Virus record (IMG/VR): IMGVR_UViG_3300044630_000120
Location: 1-30,518 of that record
Source: a virus
Reading direction: 5' to 3' (one strand)
Length of the DNA stretch: 30,518 nucleotides
Shown: one piece after another, positions 29,567-30,518 of the stretch
Layout: every line of letters starts with the position of its first letter
Position numbering within the stretch: the first letter of the stretch is position 1
Program-made: the position numbers and the translations under genes
The notes under the pieces: generated by a model
Database searches by the model: none
Told to the model about the DNA's origin: nothing
The model's input: the letters and a program-made list of their open reading frames with translations, nothing else

Positions 29567-30518
29567 ATAGCCAACGACGACCCTGCGGCGCTCGATGTTT
29601 GGTGGGCAGGTTGCGTCCACGGTCGGCGACAAGGCGAACCTGATCGTGGGGTCTTTGGCAAGTTCCTGCACGTTTTCCCACAGCTCTGTAATTGATTCGG
29701 CGATAAATGCGACGGTGACAAGCACCCGACCGTCTGACAGGTTGACGCATCTGGTCGCGCTGTATCGGGAGTCGTCCAGCGAAGATTCAATCGCCACGAC
29801 GCCACCGTTAGGGATGTCCCCTGTGTATTCCAACGACGGCCAACGCCCTGGCTCAATCCAACCGCGCACGACCGACACCCAAAGGTTGAGGGATGCGCGC
29901 AAGAATGACGCGCGATCGGGGTTGGTTGATTCTTGCCTAATTGTGTCCATGTCCAACGTGTGACCGAGTGCAGGATTACCCCACGCCCATGACGCAGGAT
30001 GCAAAGGGTCAAGGCTTGGGTCAGGCGACCATTCCGCCATGTACATCGTTGACGGTGTTCCCTTGTCAATTGCTCGAATGCCCGCTTCTCTCCAGCGCGC
30101 GAACAACACGGATTCTTCGGTGCCAGCTGTGCTGAAAAAGCACGCGAGAGGATTTTTTCTAGCGCGCTGTGCCGGCAACAGACCGCCTTCAACGGCGTCT
30201 GGGTTGACGTCAAACAATTCGTCAACGATCACTAGGTCAATGCTCATGCCGTGACCTTGGTTTGGCTTTAATGCTTTGACCCACCATTTGCTGCCGTCTG
30301 GCATTGTCGCTTGATAACGGCCGTACGACTTGACAATCTTGGCGCCGTAATACTCCTCAAGGATTGGTGCCAAATCATCAAACAACAAGCAAGCCAAATC
30401 CAATCGGTGCGCGCCCGAAACAATGGTTTGTTTCTGTCCACGTATCTTTGGCATTTCGACTAACCAGGCGAGAATTAGTGCCTGAATAATAGTTGTCTTA
30501 CCATTTTGGCGCGCCACC
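29315..30518 (-). CDS. terL: Large terminase, allele 3 (N-terminus cut by window edge)
   Basis: 400 codons, beginning at the residue equivalent to 178 of the complete copy, so the edge falls at the P-loop (ARQNGKT) and the HNH domain lies outside. Walker B DLVIVDE and the C-terminal nuclease segments are present. It is a mosaic: the last ~80 codons are identical to allele 2, the rest is closer to allele 1 (offset 29583), and the final 145 bases equal 791-935 exactly. GTG at 30515-30517 is an internal Val, not a start. Confidence 0.92.
   Translation of the reverse strand, partial: VARQNGKTTIIQALILAWLVEMPKIRGQKQTIVSGAHRLDLACLLFDDLAPILEEYYGAKIVKSYGRYQATMPDGSKWWVKALKPNQGHGMSIDLVIVDELFDVNPDAVEGGLLPAQRARKNPLACFFSTAGTEESVLFARWREAGIRAIDKGTPSTMYMAEWSPDPSLDPLHPASWAWGNPALGHTLDMDTIRQESTNPDRASFLRASLNLWVSVVRGWIEPGRWPSLEYTGDIPNGGVVAIESSLDDSRYSATRCVNLSDGRVLVTVAFIAESITELWENVQELAKDPTIRFALSPTVDATCPPNIERRRVVVGYAELGRFTPLAKNMIAEARLLHTGEKLLAEHVQRAVAVRTDNTIVLSSKRSPGPIELARTMVWGIGLCARPVNSGKPMLVAVNN

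Noticed and set aside
1-30518. A prophage tandem or integrated element
   Set aside because: No integrase, attachment-site pair, repressor or host flank is visible.
1-30518. tRNA genes or CRISPR arrays
   Set aside because: No cloverleaf-like sequence and no regularly spaced short repeats were seen; the repeats here are genome-scale.
1-30518. A simple circular contig whose ends overlap
   Set aside because: The terminal match is to 791-935, not to 1-145, and the preceding ~790 bp differ at many sites.

Overview
The window holds two and a fraction copies of one very small tailed-phage (siphovirus) genome laid head to tail. Every gene I can support is on the minus strand, so transcription runs right to left. 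The genes are densely packed, with many ATGA, TGATG or TAATG stop/start overlaps. I see no cellular gene, tRNA, integrase, repressor, polymerase, primase or helicase. A one-unit genome of about 14.5-15.1 kb carrying a fused prohead protease-major capsid protein resembles the known class of ~15 kb mini-siphophages of Actinobacteria (for example the Arthrobacter cluster AN type). The terminase P-loop style and the lack of outer-membrane lysis proteins also fit an actinobacterial host, probably aquatic, but the host is inference.

Layout. Unit A runs from 1 to about 14.8 kb. It enters inside a large-terminase gene (1-1465, C-terminus cut off) and reaches the portal gene at 14734. Unit B runs from about 14.8 kb (complete terminase, 14820-16553) to the portal gene ending at 29229. 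A third terminase (29315-30518) is cut at the right edge. In transcription order, each unit encodes: an HNH-terminase fusion; portal; protease-capsid fusion; head-tail connector; tail terminator-like protein; tail tube; a tail-assembly chaperone with a -1 frameshift; a minor tail protein; tape measure; distal tail protein; and a variable receptor-binding cassette. Next come a lysis cassette (small lipoprotein-like and membrane proteins, M15 peptidase, a 58-aa protein, exported SLT-type muramidase) and a small nucleic-acid module (conserved 87-aa protein, zinc-ribbon protein, Erf/Rad52-like annealing protein, small variable proteins, VRR-NUC nuclease). A non-coding stretch of about 245 bp with a promoter-like sequence then leads, through a 28-aa basic peptide, to the next terminase.

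The two units are diverged homologues, not a perfect duplication. Most genes differ visibly at DNA level, and the receptor-binding cassette and one small-gene slot are completely replaced. Yet a 996-bp block over the portal/terminase junction (14076-15071 and 28571-29566) is letter-for-letter identical. The three terminases are three different alleles, and the last 145 bp of the window repeat positions 791-935 exactly. The simplest reading is that at least three co-occurring strains of a ~15 kb phage were joined, by assembly or by real recombination between concatemers. I consider this more likely than a single 30 kb virus.

Notable biology inside the unit: an HNH nuclease domain fused to the terminase; a perfect CCCAAAC slippery site; a capsid/connector hairpin whose stem is conserved while its loop is entirely changed; and several genes of 28-58 aa that are easy to miss.
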